Position numbers and translations under genes: made by a program | Notes under the pieces: model-generated | What the model saw: only the letters and a program-made list of their open reading frames with translations | The model's database searches: none | Told to the model about the DNA's origin: nothing | Source of the DNA: an uncultured Candidatus Saccharibacteria bacterium | Lineage (GTDB): Bacteria; Patescibacteriota; Saccharimonadia; Saccharimonadales; Saccharimonadaceae | Length of the DNA stretch: 64,000 nt | Direction: 5' to 3' | Assembly (NCBI GenBank): GCA_937936045.1 | Contig: CALGXC010000004.1 | Location: 1 to 64,000 of the forward strand | Part shown: one piece after another, positions 7,216 to 16,856 of the stretch | Layout of the letters: each line of letters begins with the position of its first letter | How positions within the stretch are numbered: the stretch's first letter is position 1

Positions 7216-7560
7216 ATGCATGCCGCGGTCCAATCTATAACCATAAAAGTGAGTGAAGTTGATTCTGCTTTGCTTAATGACGCGGATGAGCTGCAGAAAT
7301 TGTTAAGAAATGTTACGGAATTGGCTGGCTTACATCATCTGGAATCGGTGATGCATCAATTTTCCCCGCAAGGAATCAGCGCCGCCCTGCTTTTGTCGGA
7401 GTCGCATATCGCGATTCATACGTGGCCAGAAAGCGGCGTGGCGTATATAGCGATGACAACTTGTAAAATGCTGGATGATGATAAATTGCAACAAATAAAA
7501 GAGCTGGTTGCACGGCTGCTGGGTGCAAAAAACATAATTGTGAAAGAAATGGCATTATAA
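7216..7560 (+). CDS. speD: S-adenosylmethionine decarboxylase proenzyme
   Basis: SpeD makes decarboxylated SAM, the aminopropyl donor for spermidine. The 114-residue protein has the processing site LSESHIAIHTWPE. Glu62-Ser63 is the self-cleavage bond that gives the pyruvoyl group, His68 follows, and Cys83 is in place as in the Thermotoga class 1B enzyme. A TATAAT ends about 12 nt before the ATG. It starts a three-gene operon, with only 1 bp before the DUF4178 gene. Confidence 0.95.
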   Translation: MHAAVQSITIKVSEVDSALLNDADELQKLLRNVTELAGLHHLESVMHQFSPQGISAALLLSESHIAIHTWPESGVAYIAMTTCKMLDDDKLQQIKELVARLLGAKNIIVKEMAL

Positions 7561-7561
7561 T

Positions 7562-8248
7562 ATGAAACGAACCAAGGCGCGACTTAAAATCAACCAAATA
7601 TTGACTGGAAAGAAAACTAATTTACGAGTTGTTGGCTGTTTGCTTTTTCGCGAATGGGATAAGAAAGATAAGCAATTTTACTACTGGGAAGAGTGGGAGA
7701 TTACAGGGCTGGCTGATTATGATAGCTGGGTGGAATATGATCACAGCGATCAAACCGTTTCTCTGTACGAGCCGATTCGTTTCACCCAGGCAATTGATCC
7801 AACGCAATTGGAAAAGGGTCAATCATTCACCGTTTCTGAGCAGGACGGCAAGGATCACGTTGTGGTGGTTGACGAGGTTGGAATTGGTGAAATTATGAAC
7901 ATCAAGGGCAAAAACACGTATCAAGTTTTCCCGAAAGAACTGATGGCATATGCTACTTTGAGGGATACTGGCGCGCCAAAAAATCGCCAGCTGATAACAA
8001 TTGAGAAGTATAATAATCGCGAGTACGACGCTTATCGTAAGATTCAATTAAGCGACAAAGAACAGAAGGAAATGTTCGGCAGAACCATTAAACCGATTGA
8101 CTGGACGACGATTATATTCATTGTCATATTTATCGCTATTATTTTGTTTGCATTCATCTTTGACAACAATTCCGACAATAGTAATGGCGGAGGTCACGGC
8201 GGATCGCGTGGTGTTTACGGCGGCAGTAGCGGCGGGCTTGGTAAATAA
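7562..8248 (+). CDS. DUF4178 membrane protein linked to polyamine genes
   Basis: The protein has 228 residues. The N-terminal ~170 form a DUF4178-like beta-rich domain (YYWEEWEITG, YDSWVEYD). One transmembrane segment at about 181-199 (IIFIVIFIAIILFAFIF) is followed by a Gly/Ser-rich tail. DUF4178 genes are often next to speD/speE in other bacteria, and this one sits between them with spacings of 1 and 11 bp. Its biochemical role is unknown. A membrane-anchored accessory factor for the following aminopropyltransferase is an inference. Confidence 0.75.
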   Translation: MKRTKARLKINQILTGKKTNLRVVGCLLFREWDKKDKQFYYWEEWEITGLADYDSWVEYDHSDQTVSLYEPIRFTQAIDPTQLEKGQSFTVSEQDGKDHVVVVDEVGIGEIMNIKGKNTYQVFPKELMAYATLRDTGAPKNRQLITIEKYNNREYDAYRKIQLSDKEQKEMFGRTIKPIDWTTIIFIVIFIAIILFAFIFDNNSDNSNGGGHGGSRGVYGGSSGGLGK

Positions 8249-8259
8249 AAGGAGTTACA

Positions 8260-9786
8260 ATGTCACGATCAAGTACGAAAAAACGGGAGCAAGTTGCTCT
8301 ATTTGCGGCGGCAATTTTGGTAGCAATTGGCGGAATTATTTACGAGCTGATTTTAGGCGCGGCTGCGTCATATCTAGTGGGCGATTCGATTTTGAGCTTT
8401 AGTCTGGCAACTGGCGTGACGCTGTTCGGTATGGGAATTGGCTCGCTGCTGGTCAATTACATCAAGCTTCATCCAGCGACCAGCTTCGCAACGAACGAAA
8501 TTATTCTGGGGCTAATTGGCGGAAATTCGGTGATGTTGATGTATTTGGGATTCGTTTTTACGCGTTCGCATTGGCTAATTTTTGCCGTCATAAGTCTGGC
8601 AATTGGTATTTGTATCGGGCTGGAAATTCCGCTTTTAATGAAGATGTTTCAGGAGTTCGGTCGCAAGTCTTCGGTGAAATTATTTAGCAAGATTTTAGCG
8701 CTCGATTATTTTGGGGCGTTAATTGCGTCGCTATTATTCCCGCTCGTTATGCTTCCGTATCTTGGTTTGATGCGCAGCGCGTATCTGGTGGCGTCGCTGA
8801 ATATTGGCGTTGCGGTTCTGATTCTTAAGCAAATGAAGGCTTCGAAAATTATTATGACAATTAGCGTTATTGCAACAATGTTGCTGGTGGGATTCTTCAT
8901 TTTTGCAACAGAAATTGAGCATGGAATTGACAAGCGAACGTATAAAGATCCTGTAATGTGGCAGCAGCAGACGCCGTATCAGAAGATTGTCCTGACTAGA
9001 TATAAAAATGACACCAGGTTGTTTTTGAATCGCAATCTGCAGTTTTCCAGCCTTGACGAAGCGCGTTATCACGAAACATTGTCTACTTCCGCTCTGTCTT
9101 CGGTCTCCAATCCGAAGCGCGTGCTGATTATGGGCGGCGGCGATGGTTTGCTGGCTCGGGAGGTTTTGAAATATCCAAGCGTTGAGCATATTACGTTGGT
9201 TGATATCGATGAGGTGATGACTAATCTGGCGAAAACTAATCATCTTCTCACCGATATAAATCAACGCTCTCTGCATGATCCGCGCGTTTCTATTGTCAAT
9301 CAAGACGCTTTCCAATTCGCCTTCTCTACCAAGGATAAATATGATGTTGTGCTGATTGATCTGGTGGATCCGTCGAACGAAAAATTAGCCAAGTTGTATT
9401 CCGAGCAATTATATCGTCAAATTGGCAATATTTTAACGGAGCGTGGTGTTATGGTGACGCAGGCGACGTCTTCATTTTTCTCTCCGCACGCTTTTTATAT
9501 GGTAGCAAACACCATCAAATCATCTCATCCAGAGCGATACGTGACGGCGTTTTCGGTCAACGTGCCGTCATTTGGCGAGTGGGGTTTTGTGATGTCTGCG
9601 CCGCAAGCCGAGGTTGTGGCTAGTCAGCCATTGCCGAAAAACCTGCGATATCAAAACCAAAAATTGCTCACCTTTCTGACTAAACAAAACGCCATATCGG
9701 TGCCATCTGGACCGACTTCTACGTTGGTTTCTCCGCGAATCACTGATGTTTACAATTCCGATATGCGTCAGTGGCGATACGAATAG
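8260..9786 (+). CDS. speE: Membrane-bound spermidine synthase-like aminopropyltransferase
   Basis: The protein has 508 residues. The first ~225 hold about seven hydrophobic helices. The second half is a Rossmann aminopropyltransferase domain with VLIMGGGDGLLAREVL (dcSAM site), VDIDE, and the catalytic-region motif VVLIDLVDPS. This fused architecture is known in bacteria that also carry DUF4178 and SpeD. GGAG precedes the ATG and the gap to the DUF4178 gene is 11 bp, so the three are co-transcribed. Substrate choice (putrescine or other amine) cannot be read from sequence. Confidence 0.88.
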   Translation: MSRSSTKKREQVALFAAAILVAIGGIIYELILGAAASYLVGDSILSFSLATGVTLFGMGIGSLLVNYIKLHPATSFATNEIILGLIGGNSVMLMYLGFVFTRSHWLIFAVISLAIGICIGLEIPLLMKMFQEFGRKSSVKLFSKILALDYFGALIASLLFPLVMLPYLGLMRSAYLVASLNIGVAVLILKQMKASKIIMTISVIATMLLVGFFIFATEIEHGIDKRTYKDPVMWQQQTPYQKIVLTRYKNDTRLFLNRNLQFSSLDEARYHETLSTSALSSVSNPKRVLIMGGGDGLLAREVLKYPSVEHITLVDIDEVMTNLAKTNHLLTDINQRSLHDPRVSIVNQDAFQFAFSTKDKYDVVLIDLVDPSNEKLAKLYSEQLYRQIGNILTERGVMVTQATSSFFSPHAFYMVANTIKSSHPERYVTAFSVNVPSFGEWGFVMSAPQAEVVASQPLPKNLRYQNQKLLTFLTKQNAISVPSGPTSTLVSPRITDVYNSDMRQWRYE

Positions 9787-9789
9787 TTT

Positions 9790-12438
9790 TTAGGCGGCGG
9801 CAGTGCTCTTTTTTCGTCGGCGACGTCGACGCTTTGGCGTTGCTGAATCTAGCGGTGTAACTGTGCTAATTGCGGTTTCTGCGGGTGTGTTATCGTTGCC
9901 GCGAATTTGCAAAACAACTTCGCCGTCGTTTGCTGCGGGTTGCTGCTTTTCCGGTTGGCTATTGGCCGCTGGAGCGTTGTTTGCGGGCTGCGGTTGAGGT
10001 TTGGCTGGTTGCTTTTTTTGGTTGCGAACAGGTTTTATCGCGGCGTCAATTTCTTTCTCAACATCTTCCCTGTTTCGCGAATACATGCGACGCGAATGTT
10101 CAATAATGTGTGGCGTATTGTCGGCTTGGCTTGGCGGAAGTTCCAATGTGCGGGCAGAAAACGCCGGAGTTTTTTCACCACCAATAATCATATTGACAAC
10201 GAAATTACGATTGTGCATCTGTAGAAGGTCGATTGCCTCGAAGTTCGGCTCGAATTGCTTGGCAAGAATCGGTGCGTCGTCAGCGGAAACTCGGAAAGAA
10301 ATCATGGTGCCGACGTTGCCGAAAACCGCATCACGAACCGTGTCGCTCATCTGGGAAATGTACTGGTTGGCAACGGTTAAGTTAAGGCCATATTTTCGAG
10401 CCTCGGATAGAATAGTCGCAAACGAATCGGTGGCGAAGTTCTGGAACTCGTCGACGTAAAGATAGAATGGGCGGCGGTCACGGACGTCAGGAATGTCACT
10501 TCGAGACATAGCGGCAAGCTGAATTTTCGTGACCAAGAACGAACCGAGGATGGCGGCATTATCTTCACCGATAAGACCTTTGGACAGATTGACAATTAGA
10601 ATCTTTCCTTCATCCATAATCTGGCGAATATTGAACGTGGATTTCGGCTGGCCGATGATATTGCGAATGATTGGATTGGCGGTGAAAGCTCCGACTTTAT
10701 TTAAGACTGGCGCAATCGCCTCGGCGACAAACTTGTCATTCCAGCTGGCAAATTCGACATTCCAGAATTGCAAAACCACAGTGTCTTGGCAATAAGTCAG
10801 CGTTTCTTTTCGGAATTCCTTATCTGTTAGCATACGAGTAATATCGAGCATCGTCGCTTCTGGTCGATCCAGCAAAGCCAAAATAGTGTATCGCAAAATA
10901 TATTCAAGTCGCGGTCCCCACGAATCGCCGAAAATACGCTTCAAAACGCCGATGATTTCTGATGAGATGTTGGTTTTTTGGTTCGGGTTTGTGACTTCCA
11001 GCGGGTTGAACCCCAGAGGATACGCGGTGTCGGCTGGATTGAAATAGATCACGTCGTTCAATCGGCTGCCGGGGATAAATTTCATGTTGTTGATTGCGAA
11101 GTCGCCGTGCGGGTCGATGATGGCATATCCTTGATTATGGAAAATGTCGCTTAAGGCGAAGAGCTCTAATAGTCCACTTTTCCCGGCGCCCGTTTGCCCG
11201 ATTATGTAAACGTGGCGTGAGCGGTCATAGCGCAACATGCCGAATTGGTGGCTAATGCCGCGGAAGTTGGTGACGCCAAAGGCGGAAATTTGGTCATCGT
11301 TGGCATCTTCGCCGGTTAATACTGGCAATTTGGATGGCGGTTCTGCGGTTTTGGAGCTTGCCCAAACTATATTTGGCGTTTCAACATTGGTGTGTGGCAA
11401 ATGAAAAACTGACGCCAATTCTTCTATGTTTAAGATGAACCCGTCGCCGATGAACGAACGCTTGCGATATTTATCAATAAATTCTTTACCAAATGCACCC
11501 TTGACGGCGCGAAATCCATTGAGATTTGTCGAATTGAACTGCTTAAACGTACCGACGAGTGCCTGCATGCGAAGCTTAGCGTTTGTCTGACTTTCGCCCA
11601 TATAAACCAAGCGAATTTTTACTTCATAGCCGAGCTTTGTGGCCTTTTTCTCTGCTTCAGAAATGCGAGTTTTATCGCGGTCCGACAGCTCAATTTTGGT
11701 TGATTGCCCGACCCCCTGCTCTGGTGGTTGCCATAACGCGCCAAGTACACCGATTAGCCACTGCATGCTGCCGCCGAATCCTGGCAAGGAGAACATTCGT
11801 CCGTTTTTTATGCTATTGATATATCGATCTGCGGCGTTTTGCCAGTCATCTGGGATTGGTCTGACTAGTACCTGAATCCACAATTCTTCACCGGTGGTTT
11901 CCAATTTTGCCAGCGTACCCGTAATGCCTGCCAGCGGGTCGACTTCGAAGTTTTGGAAAGTGCGAATCGGGAGAAATTCGTCTGTGGTCAATGTTAGTTC
12001 TGTCGAGTAAGCAACTTCGTGGTCGCGCTCATGCTCGGTATAATCTTCGTCGGCTTGGTGAATTTGAACGGTTGGATATTGAGAATAAATCTGTCCCTCG
12101 ACAAAGCTCTGTAAGGTTTTTGGCACCCAAACGTAAAAGCGAATTTGCCCATTGACTGAGGCGATTTCAAAGCTGATGTGCTCTTGGTGTCCGCCAGATA
12201 ATCGCAATTCTTTATTGTCGCGAAGAATTCCGTGCAGTGAAGCGAATAACTGTTCAGCGGCAAGTTCTTGCTTGTCATTGGTGCGTGGGATTTCTAGAAC
12301 CAAAAGTACACTCTCAACTAGGGTGAAATCTTCTATCTTCCGATAATTCCGCCACGTCAAAAACATCAGGACTGCCACGATTGGCATCCAAATATACCAT
12401 TGTAATAACGTACCGATGATCCAAGAAATAATCTGCAT
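9790..12438 (-). CDS. Membrane-anchored type IV secretion-like DNA-pumping ATPase (VirD4/TraG or HerA-like)
   Basis: The protein has 882 residues. One or two N-terminal transmembrane helices (about 5-28) precede a ~370-residue domain and a P-loop ATPase. Walker A is GQTGAGKSG with Lys420 and Walker B is LYVDEFQN with Asp663/Glu664. An AAEAI-type region and sensor sequences lie between them. The C-terminal ~90 residues are Pro/Gln/Ala-rich and end in a string of Arg/Lys. Similar long ATPases recur in CPR genomes next to type IV pilus or competence genes. No other conjugation genes are nearby, so DNA uptake or translocation is inferred only. Confidence 0.75.
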   Translation of the reverse strand: MQIISWIIGTLLQWYIWMPIVAVLMFLTWRNYRKIEDFTLVESVLLVLEIPRTNDKQELAAEQLFASLHGILRDNKELRLSGGHQEHISFEIASVNGQIRFYVWVPKTLQSFVEGQIYSQYPTVQIHQADEDYTEHERDHEVAYSTELTLTTDEFLPIRTFQNFEVDPLAGITGTLAKLETTGEELWIQVLVRPIPDDWQNAADRYINSIKNGRMFSLPGFGGSMQWLIGVLGALWQPPEQGVGQSTKIELSDRDKTRISEAEKKATKLGYEVKIRLVYMGESQTNAKLRMQALVGTFKQFNSTNLNGFRAVKGAFGKEFIDKYRKRSFIGDGFILNIEELASVFHLPHTNVETPNIVWASSKTAEPPSKLPVLTGEDANDDQISAFGVTNFRGISHQFGMLRYDRSRHVYIIGQTGAGKSGLLELFALSDIFHNQGYAIIDPHGDFAINNMKFIPGSRLNDVIYFNPADTAYPLGFNPLEVTNPNQKTNISSEIIGVLKRIFGDSWGPRLEYILRYTILALLDRPEATMLDITRMLTDKEFRKETLTYCQDTVVLQFWNVEFASWNDKFVAEAIAPVLNKVGAFTANPIIRNIIGQPKSTFNIRQIMDEGKILIVNLSKGLIGEDNAAILGSFLVTKIQLAAMSRSDIPDVRDRRPFYLYVDEFQNFATDSFATILSEARKYGLNLTVANQYISQMSDTVRDAVFGNVGTMISFRVSADDAPILAKQFEPNFEAIDLLQMHNRNFVVNMIIGGEKTPAFSARTLELPPSQADNTPHIIEHSRRMYSRNREDVEKEIDAAIKPVRNQKKQPAKPQPQPANNAPAANSQPEKQQPAANDGEVVLQIRGNDNTPAETAISTVTPLDSATPKRRRRRRKKSTAAA

Positions 12439-12482
12439 TATGTGTAAATTATCTCACCTCTGAAAGAAGTTTGCAACTTAGC

Positions 12483-13535
12483 TTAAGCGGCTTCTTCAAA
12501 AACGTATGTGGCTTTAGCGACGCGTTTGAATTGTGGTTTTGATTGAAGATTGAGCAGAATCGTTGTTTCTTTGACTTGTCGTTTGTCGAGGACTTGACGA
12601 ACGATTTCATCACGGTGAAGCGGAGTTTCGGAATTCTTCAAAATATCGGTAATGATATCTGCTACAGTTCCGCGGCTGTAGCCCCAGCTGGCAAGCGCGT
12701 AAATCCCGCGACCGATTAGAACAAAGCGCTTGTCTTTAATAAGTTCATTGTGAATTGCCTGCGTTGTAACGCTTCGGCGGTTAAATTCGCTGTCCCGAAT
12801 TCCTTTGGCGATGTCTGAAAAATGCATCGGTGAGCCATTCGTGTCCAGAACGACGTAGATTTTATCGCGAATGTTCTTTGGATTAACGGCTGGCCATTTG
12901 GCTAGTCCCCATTGATCATTCAAGCTGGCTAATTTTTTACTAACGGTAGCCAAGGCTGCAATATTTGAAGGGTGTTCATAGTCCAATTTTTTGTGCAATT
13001 CTTCCGCGGTAATAGGTTCGCCGTGTTTTTTGATGGTCTTTACAACTTCTTCGACTCGTGCTCTAATTTGCTTTTCATTGCCGAGAGTGTCAATTGCTGC
13101 CGCTTGGTAATAATCGTCATTCTCTGTAACAATTGTGATGTTTTCTGCCAGCTCAGAAATGAACGCCACACGAGCGCGGTCAATTGCAGTAGCTTCTTTA
13201 CCGAGGAAGTGCGACGCCAGATCCTGCATGCGCGCAACTCGTCCCATCTCAGACAAACTCGAAGTGATTTCTTTTTCCATAGCAATAACCGAAGGAAGTT
13301 CTCCCTCGGCGACAGCTGCACGTAGACGCGTTAAGATTGCTTTTTCTAGCTGACGAACGCGCTCGCGAGTAATGCCGAACATATCGCCAATTAACTCTAA
13401 CGTTTCTTTTCGGTCATACAAACCAAATCGTCGAGAAATAATTTCCTTCTCGCGCTCTTGCGGAATCTTAGAAATAATAGTATCGACGACAGAATTTAAT
13501 TTGGCGCTTTGCTCGGTTTTTGCTGTCTCGCTCAT
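12483..13535 (-). CDS. Sigma-region-4 / HARE-HTH regulatory protein
   Basis: The protein has 350 residues. Residues ~10-75 match sigma70 region 4 (REKEIISRRFGL, then the helix-turn-helix ITRERVRQLEKAILTRLR). No region 2 is present, so it cannot act as a complete sigma factor. Two winged-helix HARE-HTH-type modules follow: SPMHFSDIAKGIRD at about 213-280 and TPLHRDEIVRQVLD at about 290-348. The layout recalls the RNA polymerase delta subunit fused to a region-4 domain. The ATG overlaps the stop of a five-codon upstream ORF (13549-13532) as ATGA, which suggests translational coupling. It probably binds RNA polymerase or DNA. Confidence 0.75.
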   Translation of the reverse strand: MSETAKTEQSAKLNSVVDTIISKIPQEREKEIISRRFGLYDRKETLELIGDMFGITRERVRQLEKAILTRLRAAVAEGELPSVIAMEKEITSSLSEMGRVARMQDLASHFLGKEATAIDRARVAFISELAENITIVTENDDYYQAAAIDTLGNEKQIRARVEEVVKTIKKHGEPITAEELHKKLDYEHPSNIAALATVSKKLASLNDQWGLAKWPAVNPKNIRDKIYVVLDTNGSPMHFSDIAKGIRDSEFNRRSVTTQAIHNELIKDKRFVLIGRGIYALASWGYSRGTVADIITDILKNSETPLHRDEIVRQVLDKRQVKETTILLNLQSKPQFKRVAKATYVFEEAA

Positions 13536-13735
13536 GTTGCTAGAAACATCCTCTCTGCCTCACCACAGGTTATATTGATTGAAAATATGTTTTTAATTAT
13601 ACAATTGCATTTGACAAAAGTCAATAGGTAAATGCCATAATTGCTGATATAAATTATAGCATTTATTTTACGTTTTTTGCAATAGATTATATGAAGAGTT
13701 TTTATTATTCGGAATTATTGGATAGTATGAAAACG

Positions 13736-16081
13736 CTATTTCTTTTTAACGGATGTTTTGGTGGCTTTTTTAGCTACGCGTTTGCGAGTTGGCTTCGCTG
13801 TTGTGGTGCTTAATAGCCCCAGAGCTTTTTCGTGAGTAATAGTTTTCGGATCCGTATCTTTAGGGATTTTGACGTTTTTGGTGCCGTTGGTGATGTATGG
13901 GCCGAATCGACCATTGAGAATCTTAATTCCATCTGGAAATTCGGCGATATTCTTAGCGGCTTCGGCTTCTAATTTGGCGGCGTAAAGTTCACGTGCTTTT
14001 TCTAAAGTAATGCTATGCGGATCTTCTGGCTTAATGGAAACGAACAATTTGCCGACTTGAATATACGGACCGAACCGTCCAATATTCGCCTTAATATCTT
14101 GCCCGTCCTCTGTTTGTCCGACGATGCGTGGCAACTTGAACATTTCCAGTGCTTGCTCTAAGGTTACCGTTTCAATCTTCGCGCCCCTTGGCAGCGGTGC
14201 AAAACGTGGCTTTTCGTCGCCGTCAGTTTCGCCAAGTTGCAACATTGGACCGAAACGACCGAATCTTGCGATAATCGGTTTATTCGTCTTCGGGTCAATT
14301 CCTACTTCGCGATTAGCGCCGACTTTACTTCGGTCGATCCCGCCAGATTGCTCGATTAATTTATGGAAAGGCGTGTAAAATCCGTGCAACATTGTGCTTT
14401 TTTCCAGATTAGCACCGGCAATTTTGTCAAATTCAGTTTCGACGTTGGCGGTAAAATCATAATCGACAATTTGCGTAAAATGGTCCGTCAGGAAATCGGC
14501 AATCAGTTCGCCGCTTGGCGTTGGAATAAGCTTGCCGCGTGTCGAGCCAGTTTTTTCCTGGACAATACTTCGACTAACTTCCTCGCCGTTATAGTTCAGG
14601 ACAATCACATCTCGTGGCTGACCTTCGCTGTCGCCTTTTTCAACGTAGCCGCGAGTCTGCACAGTGTCGATAATTGTGGCGTATGTGGATGGACGTCCAA
14701 TTCCAAGCTCCTCCAGTTTCTTGACTAGCGAACCTTCGGTGTAGCGAGCTGGCGGTCGTGTAAATGTTTGACGAGCCGTAATATTGTGAGAATTGACTTC
14801 ATCGCCAGACTGTAACTTCGGCAGAAGCTCATCTTTATTGCCACCGTAAATGCGCAAAAAACCGTCAAACGTAATAACTTCGCCCTTCGCCTCAAACTGA
14901 GCAGGCTTTTTGCTTTTTGGTAAATTGTCGCCTTTGATGTCAATTGTAATGGTTGTTTTTTCTAGTTTCGCTGGCGACATTTGCGACGCTAAAGTTCGGC
15001 GTCGAATTAGGTCGTATAATTTCTGATCATAGCTATTATTAGACGCAGTCTCCAGAGTGATGTCCGTCGGGCGAATGGCTTCGTGAGCTTCTTGGGCGGA
15101 CGCGGATTTGGTCTTAAACTTGCGAACCGTTGAGTAATCTGGACCGTAAAGACGCTTGATGAAGTCGGTGGCCGCCGCGATGGCTTGACCGCTCAAATTC
15201 ACCGAGTCGGTACGCATATAGGTGATTTTTCCATCTTGGTACAATTTTTGCGCCGAAGCCATGGTTGCTTTGGAGCTGAAGCCAAGTTTAGAGTTGGCTT
15301 CCTGCTGCAAGGTTGACGTGGTAAATGGCGCCGCTGGATTTCTGGTCCCAGGAGTTTTTGAGATATCGCTAACAACAAATTCGGCTGGTTTCAGACTATT
15401 CAAGAATTCGTTCGCCGCTTCTTCCGTGTCGAATTTTTGATTAAGATCAGCCTTGAATTCTTGATTGTCGTGAATGAAAATGGCAGTAACTTTGAACTGA
15501 GAATTGCCCTCAAACTTCATAATTTCTCGTTCGCGCTCGACTAGCAATCGCACCGCTGGACTCTGAACGCGACCAGCCGATTTTCCGCCCGGAACTTTTT
15601 GCCAGACGACTGGACTGAGTTCAAAGCCAACCAGTCGGTCAAGGATTTGCCTGGCTTGTTGCGCCTGAACCAAATTCATATCCACGGTTCGCGGATTCTT
15701 AATTGCATTGGTTATGGCGTCTTTGGTGATCTCATGAAAGACGATTCGCTTAGTCGTTTCAATAGGAAGATCCAGCACCTTACATAAATGCCAAGCAATG
15801 GCCTCTCCTTCGCGGTCTTCATCGGTTGCGAGCCAAACATTTTCCTTGCCAACTGCCTTGACATTTTTCTTTAGCTCGGTGATAACTTTCTTTTTTTCAG
15901 GATCAACTTCATAAATTGCGAAAAAATCATTCGCCACGTCAATCGGCGGCGTTCCATCCTTCGTCTTTTTAACAATCGAGCGAATATGCCCCACGCTGGA
16001 CAGGACGTGAAAATCCTTGCCGAGATATTTCTCGATGGTTTTAGCTTTGGCTGGTGACTCGACGATAACGAGATTTTTCAT
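13736..16081 (-). CDS. topA: DNA topoisomerase I (type IA)
   Basis: This enzyme relaxes negative supercoils. The 781-residue protein has an N-terminal TOPRIM domain (LVIVESPAKAKTIEKYLG) and the active-site motif TYMRTDS with Tyr288. The C-terminus has repeated Topo_C_Rpt units (GRFGPML, GRFGPYIQ, GRFGPYIT) and a Lys/Arg-rich tail. It lacks the four-Cys zinc fingers of the E. coli enzyme, as is common in Actinobacteria and CPR. TATAAT ends 8 nt before the ATG, so the mRNA should be nearly leaderless. Confidence 0.97.
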   Translation of the reverse strand: MKNLVIVESPAKAKTIEKYLGKDFHVLSSVGHIRSIVKKTKDGTPPIDVANDFFAIYEVDPEKKKVITELKKNVKAVGKENVWLATDEDREGEAIAWHLCKVLDLPIETTKRIVFHEITKDAITNAIKNPRTVDMNLVQAQQARQILDRLVGFELSPVVWQKVPGGKSAGRVQSPAVRLLVEREREIMKFEGNSQFKVTAIFIHDNQEFKADLNQKFDTEEAANEFLNSLKPAEFVVSDISKTPGTRNPAAPFTTSTLQQEANSKLGFSSKATMASAQKLYQDGKITYMRTDSVNLSGQAIAAATDFIKRLYGPDYSTVRKFKTKSASAQEAHEAIRPTDITLETASNNSYDQKLYDLIRRRTLASQMSPAKLEKTTITIDIKGDNLPKSKKPAQFEAKGEVITFDGFLRIYGGNKDELLPKLQSGDEVNSHNITARQTFTRPPARYTEGSLVKKLEELGIGRPSTYATIIDTVQTRGYVEKGDSEGQPRDVIVLNYNGEEVSRSIVQEKTGSTRGKLIPTPSGELIADFLTDHFTQIVDYDFTANVETEFDKIAGANLEKSTMLHGFYTPFHKLIEQSGGIDRSKVGANREVGIDPKTNKPIIARFGRFGPMLQLGETDGDEKPRFAPLPRGAKIETVTLEQALEMFKLPRIVGQTEDGQDIKANIGRFGPYIQVGKLFVSIKPEDPHSITLEKARELYAAKLEAEAAKNIAEFPDGIKILNGRFGPYITNGTKNVKIPKDTDPKTITHEKALGLLSTTTAKPTRKRVAKKATKTSVKKK

Positions 16082-16132
16082 AACTTTATATTATAACAAA
16101 TCACTATCTGGCTACAACCGCAAAGTGAATTA

Positions 16133-16834
16133 TTACGAGCGACCACTGAGGCGACCGAGCATTGCCATTGATCCAAGACTGCGATTGACATCTGTTATTT
16201 GGCGCTTTTCTGGGTTGTGGTTATTGCCGCTTGCTCGTCTGATATAGCTTGCTGTCGATAGTGTCGCAGGAATTATAGCAGTTGCCGCTGCCAGCCCACC
16301 TAGTACCCTGGCTGTGTTGCTAGTTTTTCTTAAGCCGTGCAGCTCAGCAAATTTACCGGCAGAATATAATATTAGAGATACAACCTCCATGGCCATGGCT
16401 ATCTTGCCACTTTTTTCAGGCGCCTGTGACATGTCGGGGTTGTCTATATGAGTTTTTATTGAACACGCTGCATTGATAGCGTTAAACGCGGCAATGCCAC
16501 CAAGTACCAATCTTGGGGCTGTGTCTGCTTCATACATCTTCCATATCGTATAGAATACTTTGATTTTATCTCCAGTATGGTCAACAATTTTGCCTAGTTT
16601 AGTTTCTCCTCCAGTTGCTCTGGCTAGTTTGCCGTCTAGCGCATCCATCACACTGCCAATAACGAAAGCGGCAAATCCTTTAAATGTAGTGGGGTCCTTT
16701 ATTCCAATGCACGCAGCGGCAGTTCCGATAAGGCTAAGTAGCGTTGGGGGTATGCCTTCTATGCTAAAAAATGGCTCTTCTCTTTTTTTGTCTGTAATGT
16801 CATTTTCTGGATGTAAACTGTCGGGGCTTCTCAT
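16133..16834 (-). CDS. CDP-alcohol phosphatidyltransferase family membrane protein
   Basis: The protein has 233 residues. It carries the family signature DALDGKLAR, then G and the DHTGD end of the motif, supplying the four metal-binding aspartates. Hydrophobic segments occur before and after. Such enzymes join a CDP-linked lipid to an alcohol to make phospholipids, and the alcohol cannot be predicted. TATAAT ends 8 nt before the ATG. It lies between topA and dprA on the same strand, separated by its own promoter. Confidence 0.75.
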   Translation of the reverse strand: MRSPDSLHPENDITDKKREEPFFSIEGIPPTLLSLIGTAAACIGIKDPTTFKGFAAFVIGSVMDALDGKLARATGGETKLGKIVDHTGDKIKVFYTIWKMYEADTAPRLVLGGIAAFNAINAACSIKTHIDNPDMSQAPEKSGKIAMAMEVVSLILYSAGKFAELHGLRKTSNTARVLGGLAAATAIIPATLSTASYIRRASGNNHNPEKRQITDVNRSLGSMAMLGRLSGRS

Positions 16835-16856
16835 AAAGTAGCATTATATAATAAAA

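Noticed and set aside
8734..9315. 193-codon minus-strand frame opposite the aminopropyltransferase
   Set aside because: It runs antisense through a clear Rossmann domain and has no family features, promoter or ribosome binding site.
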